The notes under the pieces were generated by a model that saw only the letters and a list, made by a program, of their open reading frames with translations, ran no database searches and was not told the origin of the DNA. This document shows positions 25,958 to 33,760 of a stretch of DNA of 64,000 nucleotides, piece after piece. The position numbers and the translations under genes are program-made. Source of the DNA: Kitasatospora sp. GAS204B (GTDB lineage Bacteria > Actinomycetota > Actinomycetes > Streptomycetales > Streptomycetaceae); the NCBI RefSeq assembly GCF_029892155.1, contig NZ_JARZAG010000005.1, positions 275,651 to 339,650 of the forward strand, given 5' to 3'. How positions within the stretch are numbered: position 1 is the stretch's first letter; each line of letters begins with the position of its first letter.

Positions 25958-26698
25958 ATGAGCGGTCAGCTGTACGACGAGATCGGCGAGGCGTTCGAGG
26001 GCTTCAAGACCCTCCCTCTCGCGCGCTACGCGGAGGTGCCCGGCTTCCTCGCCCTCGTCGGCGATGTGAACGGCAAGTCGATCCTCGACCTGGCCTCCGG
26101 AACCGGCTTCTACAGCCGGGAGTTCAAGCGCCGCGGCGCGTCCCACGTCCTCGGCGTGGACATCTCCTCCGCGATGGTCGACGCGGCCCGGGGCCTGGAG
26201 GACAGCGACCCCCTGGGCGTGCACTACGAGGTCGGCGACGTCGCCGAACTGCGCACCTTCGAGCAGCGCTTCGACATCGCGGTTGCGGTCCAGCTGTTCA
26301 ACTACGCCGAGGACGTCGCCACCATCGAGCGGATGTGCCACAACATCCGCCGCAGCATCGCGGAGGGCGCCGAGTTCTTCGTCTTCACGCAGAACCCGGA
26401 CTTCCGTTTCGACGGGCCGTCCCTGGCCAAGTACGGCTTCCTGTGCGAATCGCTCGGCGAGGAAACCGAGATCGGCCCGCGCGAGCGGCTCACCGCGCTC
26501 CTCGACCCGCCGATCTCGTTCGTCGCGAACCCGCCCAGCCGCGAGGTCTTCGAGAAGTGCCTGCGGGCGGCCGGATTCAACGAGGTCACCTGGGTTCCCC
26601 TGGAGGTCTCCGCCGCCGGCGTGCGCGAATACGGCAGGGACTTCTGGGACGACTACGCCGCCAACCCCCCGCTGACGATGCTGCGCTGCCGCGCCTGA
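25958..26698 (+). CDS. class I SAM-dependent methyltransferase
   Basis: A 246-aa protein starting at ATG 25958 with AGAGGGGGA upstream. The SAM-binding motif I is SILDLASGTGFYSREF, motif II is VLGVDISSAMVDAAR, and acidic motif III is YEVGDVAEL. The C-terminal cap (PPISFVANPPSREVFEKCLRAAGF) resembles small-molecule methyltransferases of the ToxA/phosphatidylethanolamine type. The substrate is unknown. It is flanked by unrelated genes in the accessory zone. Confidence 0.8.
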   Translation: MSGQLYDEIGEAFEGFKTLPLARYAEVPGFLALVGDVNGKSILDLASGTGFYSREFKRRGASHVLGVDISSAMVDAARGLEDSDPLGVHYEVGDVAELRTFEQRFDIAVAVQLFNYAEDVATIERMCHNIRRSIAEGAEFFVFTQNPDFRFDGPSLAKYGFLCESLGEETEIGPRERLTALLDPPISFVANPPSREVFEKCLRAAGFNEVTWVPLEVSAAGVREYGRDFWDDYAANPPLTMLRCRA

Positions 26699-26748
26699 CC
26701 CCGAGCGGCCGTCCCCTGTTCAGCCGAGGACGGGCCGCCATCCGGCAT

Positions 26749-26788
26749 CAGGCACCAGGCACCAGGCACCAGGCACCAGGCACCAGGC
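26749..26788. repeat. five tandem CAGGCAC heptamers
   Basis: Five perfect 7-bp CAGGCAC units (26749-26783) plus a partial sixth lie 50 bp after the methyltransferase stop and next to an IS remnant. The tract is non-coding. Confidence 0.85.
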
Positions 26789-26824
26789 CGGCCACCTCGA
26801 GTGCGGGCTGAATCCGATCGGCCG

Positions 26825-26947
26825 GTGCGCGTCGCGGCGGATCGCCGCGTACAGATCGACCTTGGGCTGCGGCAGCACCCGAGTCGGCAGCAGTCGGAAG
26901 GCGGCGAACACGTTGCTGACGATCAGGTACGCCAAGCGAAGCAACAC
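26825..26947 (-). mobile_element. chimeric remnant of two transposase starts
   Basis: The minus-strand frame begins MLLRLAYLIVSNVFAAFRLL, the standard N terminus of the common streptomycete integrase-core (IS3/IS481-type) transposase. After ~23 codons it switches to VDLYAAIRRDA, the N-terminal start of IS21-type transposases, and then ends. Neither catalytic domain is present. It is a scar left by at least two insertion events. Confidence 0.6.
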
Positions 26948-27238
26948 GACTGATCATCCTGCGCCAGCCGCCCACAAGCCCTTGAACTGCACGGATGACA
27001 TTCTCGGCAGGCGCGGACTCGTGTGCGGCTTTCGGTCCTGACAAGTCAATACGCCTGATCAAAATGACTCACAACTGGATTCGGCACTACGGAGCGTGAA
27101 TCCGAAAGCGGTACCCGTACCGACTGTTCCCACACGACGACCGCTCGGCTAGAGTCAGCTGGCGCACCACAAACACGGGCCGACGTCACCGAGTTCAGGT
27201 CCGTGAGCCGTAGGGCAAAGACTCATCAGGGGGGTTTG

Positions 27239-28387
27239 GTGAGGGTGGGCTATCAGCGCCGGCTCCAGCACGATCCATTCGAGTATCTCGAGGAACTTCG
27301 TCGCCGCAGTTCAAACGGCATACTCCGACTGCCCTGGGGCGGCAGGTGCGTGAGTGACGCCGCTCTGGCACACACATTGCTACGCGACCCGGAGCTCAAC
27401 GGCGACAGGTCGGGCTTCTTCGGGGACCTGCTGCCGACCCGTTCCGCACAGGTCGATGTCGGCCACGCGGTACGAGACCTCCTGCGAGCACACGTGGCGG
27501 ACTACCGCGAGGTGCTCTCCGCCGAGATGGCCCGACTGCCGGCCGTCAGCCAGTGGCCGACCACGGCGACCGACCTTGTCTACCGTGCCCTGGCAGATCT
27601 GCTGTTACATCCGGACACTCCGCCGCAGATCCGGCACTTCATGGACAAGGCCGTCCATGGCGGCGTCGTATTCCAAGCTCCAGGCACGTGGCAGCGGGCG
27701 CGCGCGGAAATACTGCGCGCCAAGCTCATCGCGGCGATCACCGAACACGTCGGATATCGCCGAGAGAACCATGCGGGCGAGTCCCGCGATGTACTGGACG
27801 CCGTGCTCGGCGCCTGTCCGCACAATCTGGCGGATCGGACCGTGGCCGAGGTATTCCTGGTGATGTACCGTTCGATCGTGGCGCCCGTCAGCTCCTCACT
27901 GGCGTGGTCGGTTCTGCTGGCCTTCTCGCACCACACATCGGATTGTCCGCTGCCCTGGCCCGCGGACTGGATCGTGCGAGAAGCATTGCGGCACCGTCCG
28001 ATGGTGTGGATGGTCGGCCGCACCTTCCCCCACCCGACTGAATTCGGCGGTATCCCCTTCCAAGCGGGCGAGATGCTCTCGGTCAGCCCCTACCTGCTGC
28101 ACCACGACGAACAAGGCTGGACCGACCACGACGTCTTCCGACCCGACCGCTGGGCGGAACCGCACCAGCGCGGTCCCTACATACCGTTCGGCGCAGGCCC
28201 TTTCACCTGTGCCGGCGCAGCGGTGGCGCATGTGTTGATGACCGAAGCGCTGATCGCCCTCACCAGCGACTGCCGTATGACCGTCACTGGCGGCGACATG
28301 CGCGCCGTCATGGTCGAGGGCGCCATCCCTCGGCCCTTCACCGTCCACCGCACCGTCAGGCAGGTCCACGAGACCGAGAGGAGGTGA
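27239..28387 (+). CDS. cytochrome P450, candidate RiPP-modifying enzyme
   Basis: About 382 aa. GTG 27239 is chosen because AGGGGGG lies just upstream; GTG 27203 is also in frame. The ExxR pair is in IVREALRHRP (residues ~248 and 251). The haem loop is YIPFGAGPFTCAGAAVAH, with the ligand Cys near residue 324. The I-helix, normally AGxxT, reads RSIVAPVSSSLAW, so the usual proton-delivery Thr is replaced by Ser. A P450 of this size followed directly by a micro-ORF rich in terminal aromatics resembles P450s that cross-link short peptides (biarylitide, atropopeptide and cihunamide types). No ferredoxin gene is nearby. The base composition is visibly less GC-rich than the surrounding core genes. 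Confidence 0.85.
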   Translation: MRVGYQRRLQHDPFEYLEELRRRSSNGILRLPWGGRCVSDAALAHTLLRDPELNGDRSGFFGDLLPTRSAQVDVGHAVRDLLRAHVADYREVLSAEMARLPAVSQWPTTATDLVYRALADLLLHPDTPPQIRHFMDKAVHGGVVFQAPGTWQRARAEILRAKLIAAITEHVGYRRENHAGESRDVLDAVLGACPHNLADRTVAEVFLVMYRSIVAPVSSSLAWSVLLAFSHHTSDCPLPWPADWIVREALRHRPMVWMVGRTFPHPTEFGGIPFQAGEMLSVSPYLLHHDEQGWTDHDVFRPDRWAEPHQRGPYIPFGAGPFTCAGAAVAHVLMTEALIALTSDCRMTVTGGDMRAVMVEGAIPRPFTVHRTVRQVHETERR

Positions 28388-28393
28388 GCGAAC

Positions 28394-28456
28394 ATGGCAG
28401 CTGTACTGCACCGCATCCTCAACCGGAAGCCGGCCCGGAACTGGTTCTGGGTGTAA
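28394..28456 (+). CDS. 20-aa candidate RiPP precursor peptide
   Basis: A micro-ORF of 20 codons, too short for standard gene calling. It starts at ATG 28394, with AGGAGG (28379-28384) overlapping the end of the P450 gene at a 9-nt spacing, and stops at TAA 28456. The peptide begins MAAVLHRILNRKPAR and ends NWFWV. The basic amphipathic N part would be the leader, and the aromatic tail with two Trp and one Phe the core. C-terminal aromatic clusters are the cross-linking sites in known P450-made cyclophane RiPPs. It shares an operon with the P450 and is followed by a hairpin. No peptidase or exporter is adjacent, so maturation would use host proteases. The function is inferred. Confidence 0.6.
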   Translation: MAAVLHRILNRKPARNWFWV

Positions 28457-28476
28457 GCATCGATTGGTGAACCTCG

Positions 28477-28522
28477 GCTCGGTGGGCTCACACGGCGAAC
28501 CGCACGTATGAGCCCACCGAGC
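28477..28522 (+). terminator. hairpin terminator of the P450-peptide operon
   Basis: A perfect 14-bp inverted repeat (GCTCGGTGGGCTCA, 28477-28490, and its complement 28509-28522) with an 18-nt loop starts 20 bp after the micro-ORF stop. This supports the micro-ORF as the last gene of the transcript. Confidence 0.65.
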
Positions 28523-28756
28523 GTTGCGTCACCGGGCACCTCCCCCACCCAGTGGTCCACCACCAGCCGCCCGGCCTGATAGGCAGCCAATTACGCGCCG
28601 GGATCAACGGGTTCGGCGGCCGCGAACGCCTCGAACCTCCGCGGGCACCTGCGCCTGCCGAATTTCTCATCCGCGCCGGGGCCGGCCCGGTGACGGCGCG
28701 TCCGCCGCCTACCTGCTATCACACGGGCCAAAACAGGTGTTCTAGGATGTCGGCCC

Positions 28757-29689
28757 ATGACGGACACACGGGGGCCAGGACCGCTCTGGAGCGGCGAACC
28801 GATGGCGGCGACGACCGCCGAACCTGACTGGGCGGCTCTCGCCGAGACTTACCAGCGCTCGTCCCAGCGGCGCCAGCAGGTCCGCAAGGTGGCAGCCTGC
28901 GTCGCGGCCGCGGCAGCTGTGGGCGGCATCGTCGTCACCGCGGTCGAGGTCACCGGCTCGGGGCAGAAGCCCGGCCACAGTTCCGCCCTCGCGGGAGTCG
29001 GTCCCAGCGGCATAGCAGGTTGGCGCGACACCACAGCATCGGCCACCGATTCCGGCAACAGCGCCTCACCGTCGGCCAGTTCGAGCACCGGACCCGGCGC
29101 TCCCGCGTCAGCCGGTGCCAGCGCCACACCCGACGCTCCTGCGTCGACTGGTGCGAGCGTCCGACCCGGCGCTCCTTCGTCAACCGCTCCCCGCCCGTCG
29201 ACCGCCACTCAGCCGGCCGACCCGATCGGGTCCACCAGCCACCCGGCCGCCCCGGCACCGGGCGGCTCGGCGGGAAGCACCGCACCAACAGCACCAGCCG
29301 CCCCCGCGCAGACTCCCGGCGCCGGCCCGACCGCCAAGGGGTCGCCGACGCCGACGCCTCCGGCCGCCGCCAACCCGTACAGCCCCGGTCAGGTGTGCGG
29401 CACCGGGTACGGCGTCATCGATTCGCACAGCCTCGGCGACGCCACCGTCTACCTGCTGTACAACAACGCCACCGGCGTCGACTGTGCGGTCACCCTCGCA
29501 GCCCACCCGAGCGGCGCTGTCCCGATGAACGCCACCCTCGCCGTCCAGGGCGGCGCCTCGACGAGCAACCCGGGCAACTTCGTCGACTACGCCGGCCCGG
29601 TCACCGAGCACGCCCCACACATCTGCGTGTCCTGGGGCGGCTCCTACCGCGGCACCTCCTGGACCAGCGGCTGGAGCCACTGCGGCTGA
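28757..29689 (+). CDS. membrane-anchored protein with SapA-like C-terminal domain
   Basis: A 310-aa protein. A cytoplasmic N terminus of ~45 residues is followed by one membrane helix (VAACVAAAAAVGGIVVTAVEV), then ~140 residues of Ser/Thr/Pro/Ala/Gly repeats likely to span the cell wall. A ~100-residue C-terminal domain starts at QVCGTGYGVID. This domain (TVYLLYNNATGVDCAVTL, GNFVDYAGPV, CVSWGGSYRG, terminal HCG) resembles spore-associated protein A with its conserved cysteines. It should display that domain on the cell surface. The role is unknown. It sits between IS remnants. Confidence 0.7.
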   Translation: MTDTRGPGPLWSGEPMAATTAEPDWAALAETYQRSSQRRQQVRKVAACVAAAAAVGGIVVTAVEVTGSGQKPGHSSALAGVGPSGIAGWRDTTASATDSGNSASPSASSSTGPGAPASAGASATPDAPASTGASVRPGAPSSTAPRPSTATQPADPIGSTSHPAAPAPGGSAGSTAPTAPAAPAQTPGAGPTAKGSPTPTPPAAANPYSPGQVCGTGYGVIDSHSLGDATVYLLYNNATGVDCAVTLAAHPSGAVPMNATLAVQGGASTSNPGNFVDYAGPVTEHAPHICVSWGGSYRGTSWTSGWSHCG

Positions 29690-29921
29690 CCCCGACCCTG
29701 CCACGGGACAGCGCGGCGGCGCGGGCACGCCGCGCGAGGGCGCGGGCGACTGAACGGCGGCGCGGTAGTCTCCGGGCACACCTCCGCCGGCGCGGCGGAC
29801 CGCCTCGCGGGCCACGGCGCGGACCTGGCGATGACGGCTTACGGCGAGTCTGCACCGCAGGTCGAGCCGTTCGGTCCACACCGCTTCGCGAACGGCGGCC
29901 TCAGCCGCCATCGCCCTACCC

Positions 29922-29962
29922 GCTGGTCGCCGTCGCCCTCGGCTAGGGCGACCAGCTTTCTT
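29922..29962 (+). terminator. intrinsic terminator
   Basis: GCTGGTCGCC (29922-29931) and GGCGACCAGC (29947-29956) form a 10-bp stem with a 15-nt loop, followed by TTTCTT. It lies 233 bp after the SapA-domain gene; the DNA between holds no convincing gene. Confidence 0.7.
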
Positions 29963-30179
29963 CAGCCACCTAGAACCAATACTGAATTTCGCAGTGAGAC
30001 AAGCGAGTTGGACATGCTGCAGTCGATGGGAGTGGGGCTACCTCACGCCACTCGAGTTCCGCCAGCGGCACCAGCAAGGACACACCCTCACGGCGTAAAC
30101 GGATAGTGTCCAACCACAGGGTGGAAGCCGGTCGTCCTCGCACGATAGCCGGCCTGTGCGTGCCGAAAAGCCGGTCACC

Positions 30180-30265
30180 TTATGCGACTTGCTCGTATTC
30201 ATGGATGAGACCGCCAAGGCGGTCGCGGCGGATGACACGCGATTGGTCATCGGCGGCGGACGGCT
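30180..30265 (-). mobile_element. C-terminal remnant of an integrase-core transposase
   Basis: The minus-strand frame ends in IRRDRLGGLIHEYEQVA and a stop at 30180, preceded by PEPSAADD. This matches the usual end of the same transposase family whose start is left at 26947. Upstream of this tail the transposase sequence is gone and replaced by a hydrolase fragment. Confidence 0.6.
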
Positions 30266-30316
30266 CAGGTGTGTCGACAGCTGGTCCGGCGCCACCAGGG
30301 AGGGCTGGATCGCCTG

Positions 30317-30395
30317 CCTGGACGAGCTCGGTGGTGGCTCCAGCGGCGCTGAGACGCTCGGCGTACCGGCGGCCTTCATCGCGCAGCGGGTCGAC
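30317..30395 (-). pseudogene. fragment of an alpha/beta hydrolase (acetyl-esterase type)
   Basis: About 26 codons on the minus strand read VDPLRDEGRRYAERLSAAGA, the conserved segment around the catalytic Asp of hormone-sensitive-lipase-type esterases. There is no nucleophile elbow or start codon. It directly joins the transposase tail, so the gene was probably cut by the insertion. Confidence 0.5.
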
Positions 30396-30521
30396 CGCCC
30401 GCTGCCGGGCACGACTTCCAGGCCCGATAGGCCGCACCAGCCGAGGAGTTGGTCGGTAGCCCGATCCCGGAAAGGGAAGCGGCTGGGCCCGGCCCCCGTG
30501 CCGGGTCCAGCCGTCGGGGTG

Positions 30522-31532
30522 TCAGCCGGCCGTGGGTGGCCGGCGGTCGGGGATGGTCGGCCGCCAGCGGCTCAGCCCCGCTGTGAGCAGCGTGGCCACG
30601 CCGAGCAGTGCCACGGCCGCGTCGGGGCCGGCGGTCTTCCACAGGAAGCAACCGGCTATGAAGAGCATCAGGACGACGACGGGAGACCCTGCCAGCGCTG
30701 CGGCGGCCGGACCGTACCGGCCGCGCAGCAGGGCGGGCACGGCCACCGCGAGCAGCGCGAGTTCCGTCGCACCCAGCACCAGCGCCACCACGGCGCCGGC
30801 GCCGTAGCCGAGCCACCTCACCGGCCCCATTCCGAGCGCCGTGTCGAGCAGGACACCGCCGGTCAGCGCTCCCGCCAGGGCGCTCCAGCTGCGCCGACGG
30901 GCGGCAGGTCCGAGCAGGTCGCGCGGCGCGGCCAGCGGGATCAGCGCCCACAGTACCTGCGGCCCGAACCAGGCGAACGCCCGGGCGATCAACTGGGCCC
31001 AGTGGCCTTCGGCCCAACTCATGGAATCCGTCAGCTCCATCACGTCACCGCTCAGCGTCGCCAGCAGGCCGACCACGCCGGACGACCGGGCCATCGTCCA
31101 GCGACCGCACACGGCCGCAACGGCGGCCAGCAGCAAGAGCAGCAGGCCGGCCTGATCGAGCCAGTAGGAGGCGAGCTGGAGGCCGGTGGCGGACGGCCAC
31201 AGGTCCAGCATCCCGAACTGCCGCCAGTGCCTCGGCCCCAGGAGCATCAGCACCGACATGGGCCCGGGCTGCGACACGAGCCCCCAGGCCACCGCCGCCG
31301 TTGCCGCGAACGGTGCGGCCAGCGCGGCCAGTTGCGCGGGCAGCCCGTCGGAGCCCAGCCCGATCCGCAGCCGCAGCCCGTGCCCGGCCAGGTCGACCGC
31401 CTCCCGTGCGGTGGTCCAGCGGCCCGTGCCGGCGGTGGTGTCCGCGAACACCGCTGCCAACTCCTCGCCCCACTCCCGCCGGTAGGCGGCCGGGTGGAGC
31501 AACAGCGCCAGCTTCAACCCGAGGCCGCTCAT
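30522..31532 (-). CDS. multi-pass membrane protein of a PadR operon
   Basis: A 336-aa protein. The N terminus (LHPAAYRREWGEELAAVFAD) is typical of the membrane proteins that accompany PadR regulators in streptomycetes. It is followed by about eight hydrophobic segments (for example LALLAVAVPALL, VVVLMLFIAGCF). There are no transporter ATPase or enzyme motifs. The start codon overlaps the PadR stop by 4 bp (ATGA), so the two are translationally coupled. The function is unknown; a stress-response or drug-linked membrane protein is possible. Confidence 0.75.
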   Translation of the reverse strand: MSGLGLKLALLLHPAAYRREWGEELAAVFADTTAGTGRWTTAREAVDLAGHGLRLRIGLGSDGLPAQLAALAAPFAATAAVAWGLVSQPGPMSVLMLLGPRHWRQFGMLDLWPSATGLQLASYWLDQAGLLLLLLAAVAAVCGRWTMARSSGVVGLLATLSGDVMELTDSMSWAEGHWAQLIARAFAWFGPQVLWALIPLAAPRDLLGPAARRRSWSALAGALTGGVLLDTALGMGPVRWLGYGAGAVVALVLGATELALLAVAVPALLRGRYGPAAAALAGSPVVVLMLFIAGCFLWKTAGPDAAVALLGVATLLTAGLSRWRPTIPDRRPPTAG

Positions 31533-31882
31533 GAGGCGAACCCGGTGCGCAGCTTCGGGGCGCGGGCGGCGGCGAGCCGGCGTTCGGCCTCGGCGGCGAC
31601 CGCGCGCAGCCGTTCGGCCTCGGCGGTCAGCACCTCGCGCCCGGTGTCGGTGAGCGCGTAGGTGCGGCGGGCTCGCCCGTCCACCACCTCCTCGCTCTCG
31701 ACGCGCACCAGCCCCTGCCCGAGCAGGCGGTCCAGCGCTCCGTAGAGCGTCCCCGTACGCAGTTTCACCCGGCCTCCGGAGATCACGGCGACCTCCTGGA
31801 TCAGCGCGTACCCGTGCCGGGGCGCATCGGCCAGTGCGGTGAGGAGGAGCAGCGTGGGCTCCTGCATCGAACGATCCGTCAT
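31529..31882 (-). CDS. PadR-family transcriptional repressor
   Basis: A 117-aa protein starting at ATG 31882 (MTDRSMQEPTLLLLTAL). It has a winged helix with the family signature HGYALIQEVAVISGGRVKLRTGTLYGALDRLLGQGLV, and the C-terminal dimerisation helix RLRAVAAEAERRLAA. The upstream in-frame extension is rejected because the start above coincides with the operator. It is expected to repress its own operon, including the coupled membrane-protein gene, until an effector is bound. Confidence 0.9.
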   Translation of the reverse strand: MTDRSMQEPTLLLLTALADAPRHGYALIQEVAVISGGRVKLRTGTLYGALDRLLGQGLVRVESEEVVDGRARRTYALTDTGREVLTAEAERLRAVAAEAERRLAAARAPKLRTGFAS

Positions 31883-31883
31883 G

Positions 31884-31918
31884 GGACTACATATATCGGA
31901 TACCGTCATATGTAGTCC
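31884..31918 (-). promoter_or_regulatory. PadR operator palindrome
   Basis: GGACTACATAT (31884-31894) and ATATGTAGTCC (31908-31918) are perfect inverted arms with a 13-bp centre, immediately upstream of the padR-type start codon. The half-site contains the ACAT/ATGT core typical of PadR operators. Confidence 0.75.
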
Positions 31919-32507
31919 AGGGGATCGCGTGACCTCGCAACGGCGGGCAGGTGCCCCGCCCGCCTTGATCTGACGCTCGGTCACCGCACACGGAGCCGGC
32001 GCGAAGGTCTGCCGAGACCGTGTCCACCGCTGGCCCGGACCCGTCGCCGAGCAAGCGAAAGTGCCAGGGGCAACAGCAAGTCGAGTAGCCGCTGATTATC
32101 CGCGCCACCTCGTCGAATTGCAGCGCATTGGTTTGAAAATGCTTGACCGTTAAGCATATCAACTACCTAGTTCCTCTGGATGGCAGCTGGCCAATGAGTG
32201 GTACAACTCCTCTACTGACACTGCCAGTTGTCCGACACTCGCCGAAAACGTGGGTGAATTCTCGCACCTGAGCATGCGACGGCAGCCGTCTCCGACGGAA
32301 CGCCGGGTGAAGCCCCCGGTGATCGCACGCCGCTGGCGCGCGCGTATGCGCGGGGTGGGCGGGGATTGCGGATATCGCTGCTGGCTAAGTTAGATGAGCG
32401 AGACGACAACTCTGTTGTCTGCCAACCGGATCAAAGCCCCGATGCGCGTTCGGACCCTGGCGGTCTCGGGCCGGCCGGTCCGCACCAGTACGCACAAGGA
32501 GTGGTCA
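31919..32507. other. intergenic region, AT-rich in part
   Basis: No gene is convincing. A short inverted repeat ATGCTT-N7-AAGCAT lies at 32139-32157 in an AT-rich stretch, and ACAACT/AGTTGT at 32203-32231. Either could belong to the promoter of the methylisoborneol operon. Confidence 0.35.
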
Positions 32508-32624
32508 ATGCCCCTGGCCGGGTTCACCGTCTTCACCCCCGACGTGCGGTCGCAGTTCTCCGGCCAGGCCGGGAGACCGCCTGCCGCGCCCGCCTCAGCC
32601 AGGCCCGCGGCGGTGCGGCCGTGA
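32508..32624 (+). CDS. 38-aa upstream ORF coupled to the 2-methylisoborneol synthase
   Basis: A small ORF with ATG 32508, preceded by a perfect AAGGAG at 6-nt spacing. It begins MPLAGFTVFTPDVRSQFSG and ends Ala/Pro-rich. Its TGA overlaps the GTG of the synthase (GTGA). The synthase GTG has no ribosome site of its own, so this ORF probably drives its translation. Alternatively the two were one protein split by a -1 frameshift, since many 2-MIB synthases have a longer disordered Pro/Ala-rich N terminus. Confidence 0.5.
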   Translation: MPLAGFTVFTPDVRSQFSGQAGRPPAAPASARPAAVRP

Positions 32625-33742
32625 ACGCCACAGCGAACACCGCATCCATCGCACGGATTCTGCGCGGCCCGAGCGGCCTTGGCACGTCGAGCCTGCACCC
32701 GGGCCGGTCCGACGCACCCGGCCAGGCGCCTGACGCGGCAGCGGAGGGGACACCGGCGGAAGCAGGCAGGCCGATTCCAGGCCTCTACCACCACCCGGTG
32801 CCCGAACCCGACCCCGAGCGGGTGGCCGAGGTGGGTCGGCGGGTCAAGCAGTGGGCGGTGGAGGAGGTCCAGCTCTTTCCGCCGGACTGGGAAGGCCAGT
32901 TCGACGGCTTCGACCTCGGCCGCTACATGGTCGCCTGCCACCCCGAGGCCCCCACCATCGACCACCTGATGATCGCCACCCGGCTCATGGCGGCCGAGAA
33001 CGCGCTGGACGACGTCTACTGCGAGGACCACGGCGGCTCACCCATCGGTCTCGGTGGCCGGCTCCTGCTGGCGCACACCGCCCTCGACCCCCTGCACACC
33101 ACGCACGAGTACCACCCGGACTGGGAGGCGTCGCTGCACGCGGACGCCCCCCGGCGCGCCTACCACTCCGCCATGCGGTACCTCACCGAGGCGGCCACGC
33201 CCAGCCAGGCGGACCGGTTCCGGCACGACATGGCCCGTCTGCACCTGGGATACCTCGCCGAGGCCGCCTGGGCGGAGACGGACTACCTGCCCGAGGTGTG
33301 GGAGTACCTGGCGATGCGCCAGTTCAACAACTTCCGCCCCTGCCCGACCATCACCGACACCATCGACGGCTACGAGCTCCCCGCCGAGCTGCACGCCCTG
33401 CCCGCCGTTCAGCGTGCCATCGCGCTCGGCTCCAACGCCACCACCATCGTCAACGACCTGTACTCGTACACCAAGGAGCTCGCCAGCCCGGGCAAGCACC
33501 TGAACCTGCCGGTGGTGATCGCGGAGCGCGAACGGTGCAGCGACCGCGAGGCGTACCTGAAGGCGGTCGAGGTCCACAACGAGCTCATGCACGACTTCGA
33601 GGCCGCCGCGGCCGCTGCCGCCGCCGCCCATCCCGCACCACCAGTGGTCCGGTTCCTGCGCGGCGTGGCCGCCTGGGTCGACGGCAACCACCACTGGCAC
33701 TGCACCAACACGTACCGCTACAGCCTGCCCGATTTCTGGTAA
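32621..33742 (+). CDS. 2-methylisoborneol synthase (class I terpene cyclase)
   Basis: A 373-aa protein from GTG 32621. It has the first metal motif in ENALDDVYCEDHGG, the NSE-type motif in NDLYSYTKE, and the family-specific stretches GRPIPGLYHHPVPEPD, RQFNNFRPCPTITDT and the ending NTYRYSLPDFW. It cyclises 2-methylgeranyl diphosphate to the earthy odorant 2-methylisoborneol in the cytoplasm. Homologues are cargo of family 2B encapsulins, but no cyclic-nucleotide-binding encapsulin gene lies upstream here. The partner methyltransferase follows after 18 bp. Confidence 0.93.
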   Translation: MNATANTASIARILRGPSGLGTSSLHPGRSDAPGQAPDAAAEGTPAEAGRPIPGLYHHPVPEPDPERVAEVGRRVKQWAVEEVQLFPPDWEGQFDGFDLGRYMVACHPEAPTIDHLMIATRLMAAENALDDVYCEDHGGSPIGLGGRLLLAHTALDPLHTTHEYHPDWEASLHADAPRRAYHSAMRYLTEAATPSQADRFRHDMARLHLGYLAEAAWAETDYLPEVWEYLAMRQFNNFRPCPTITDTIDGYELPAELHALPAVQRAIALGSNATTIVNDLYSYTKELASPGKHLNLPVVIAERERCSDREAYLKAVEVHNELMHDFEAAAAAAAAAHPAPPVVRFLRGVAAWVDGNHHWHCTNTYRYSLPDFW

Positions 33743-33760
33743 CCAAGGAGCTGACCACCA

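Noticed and set aside
28477..28522. Inverted repeat considered as an IS terminal repeat
   Set aside because: It lies directly after the micro-ORF stop with both arms facing each other as a compact hairpin, which suits a terminator better than an element end.
29180..29911. Long minus-strand frame opposite the SapA-domain gene
   Set aside because: Most of it is the antisense of the Ser/Pro/Ala stalk; high-GC DNA gives such open frames by chance.
31887..32162. 91-residue minus-strand ORF upstream of the PadR-type gene
   Set aside because: It covers the operator and promoter area, has no ribosome site and matches no family I know.
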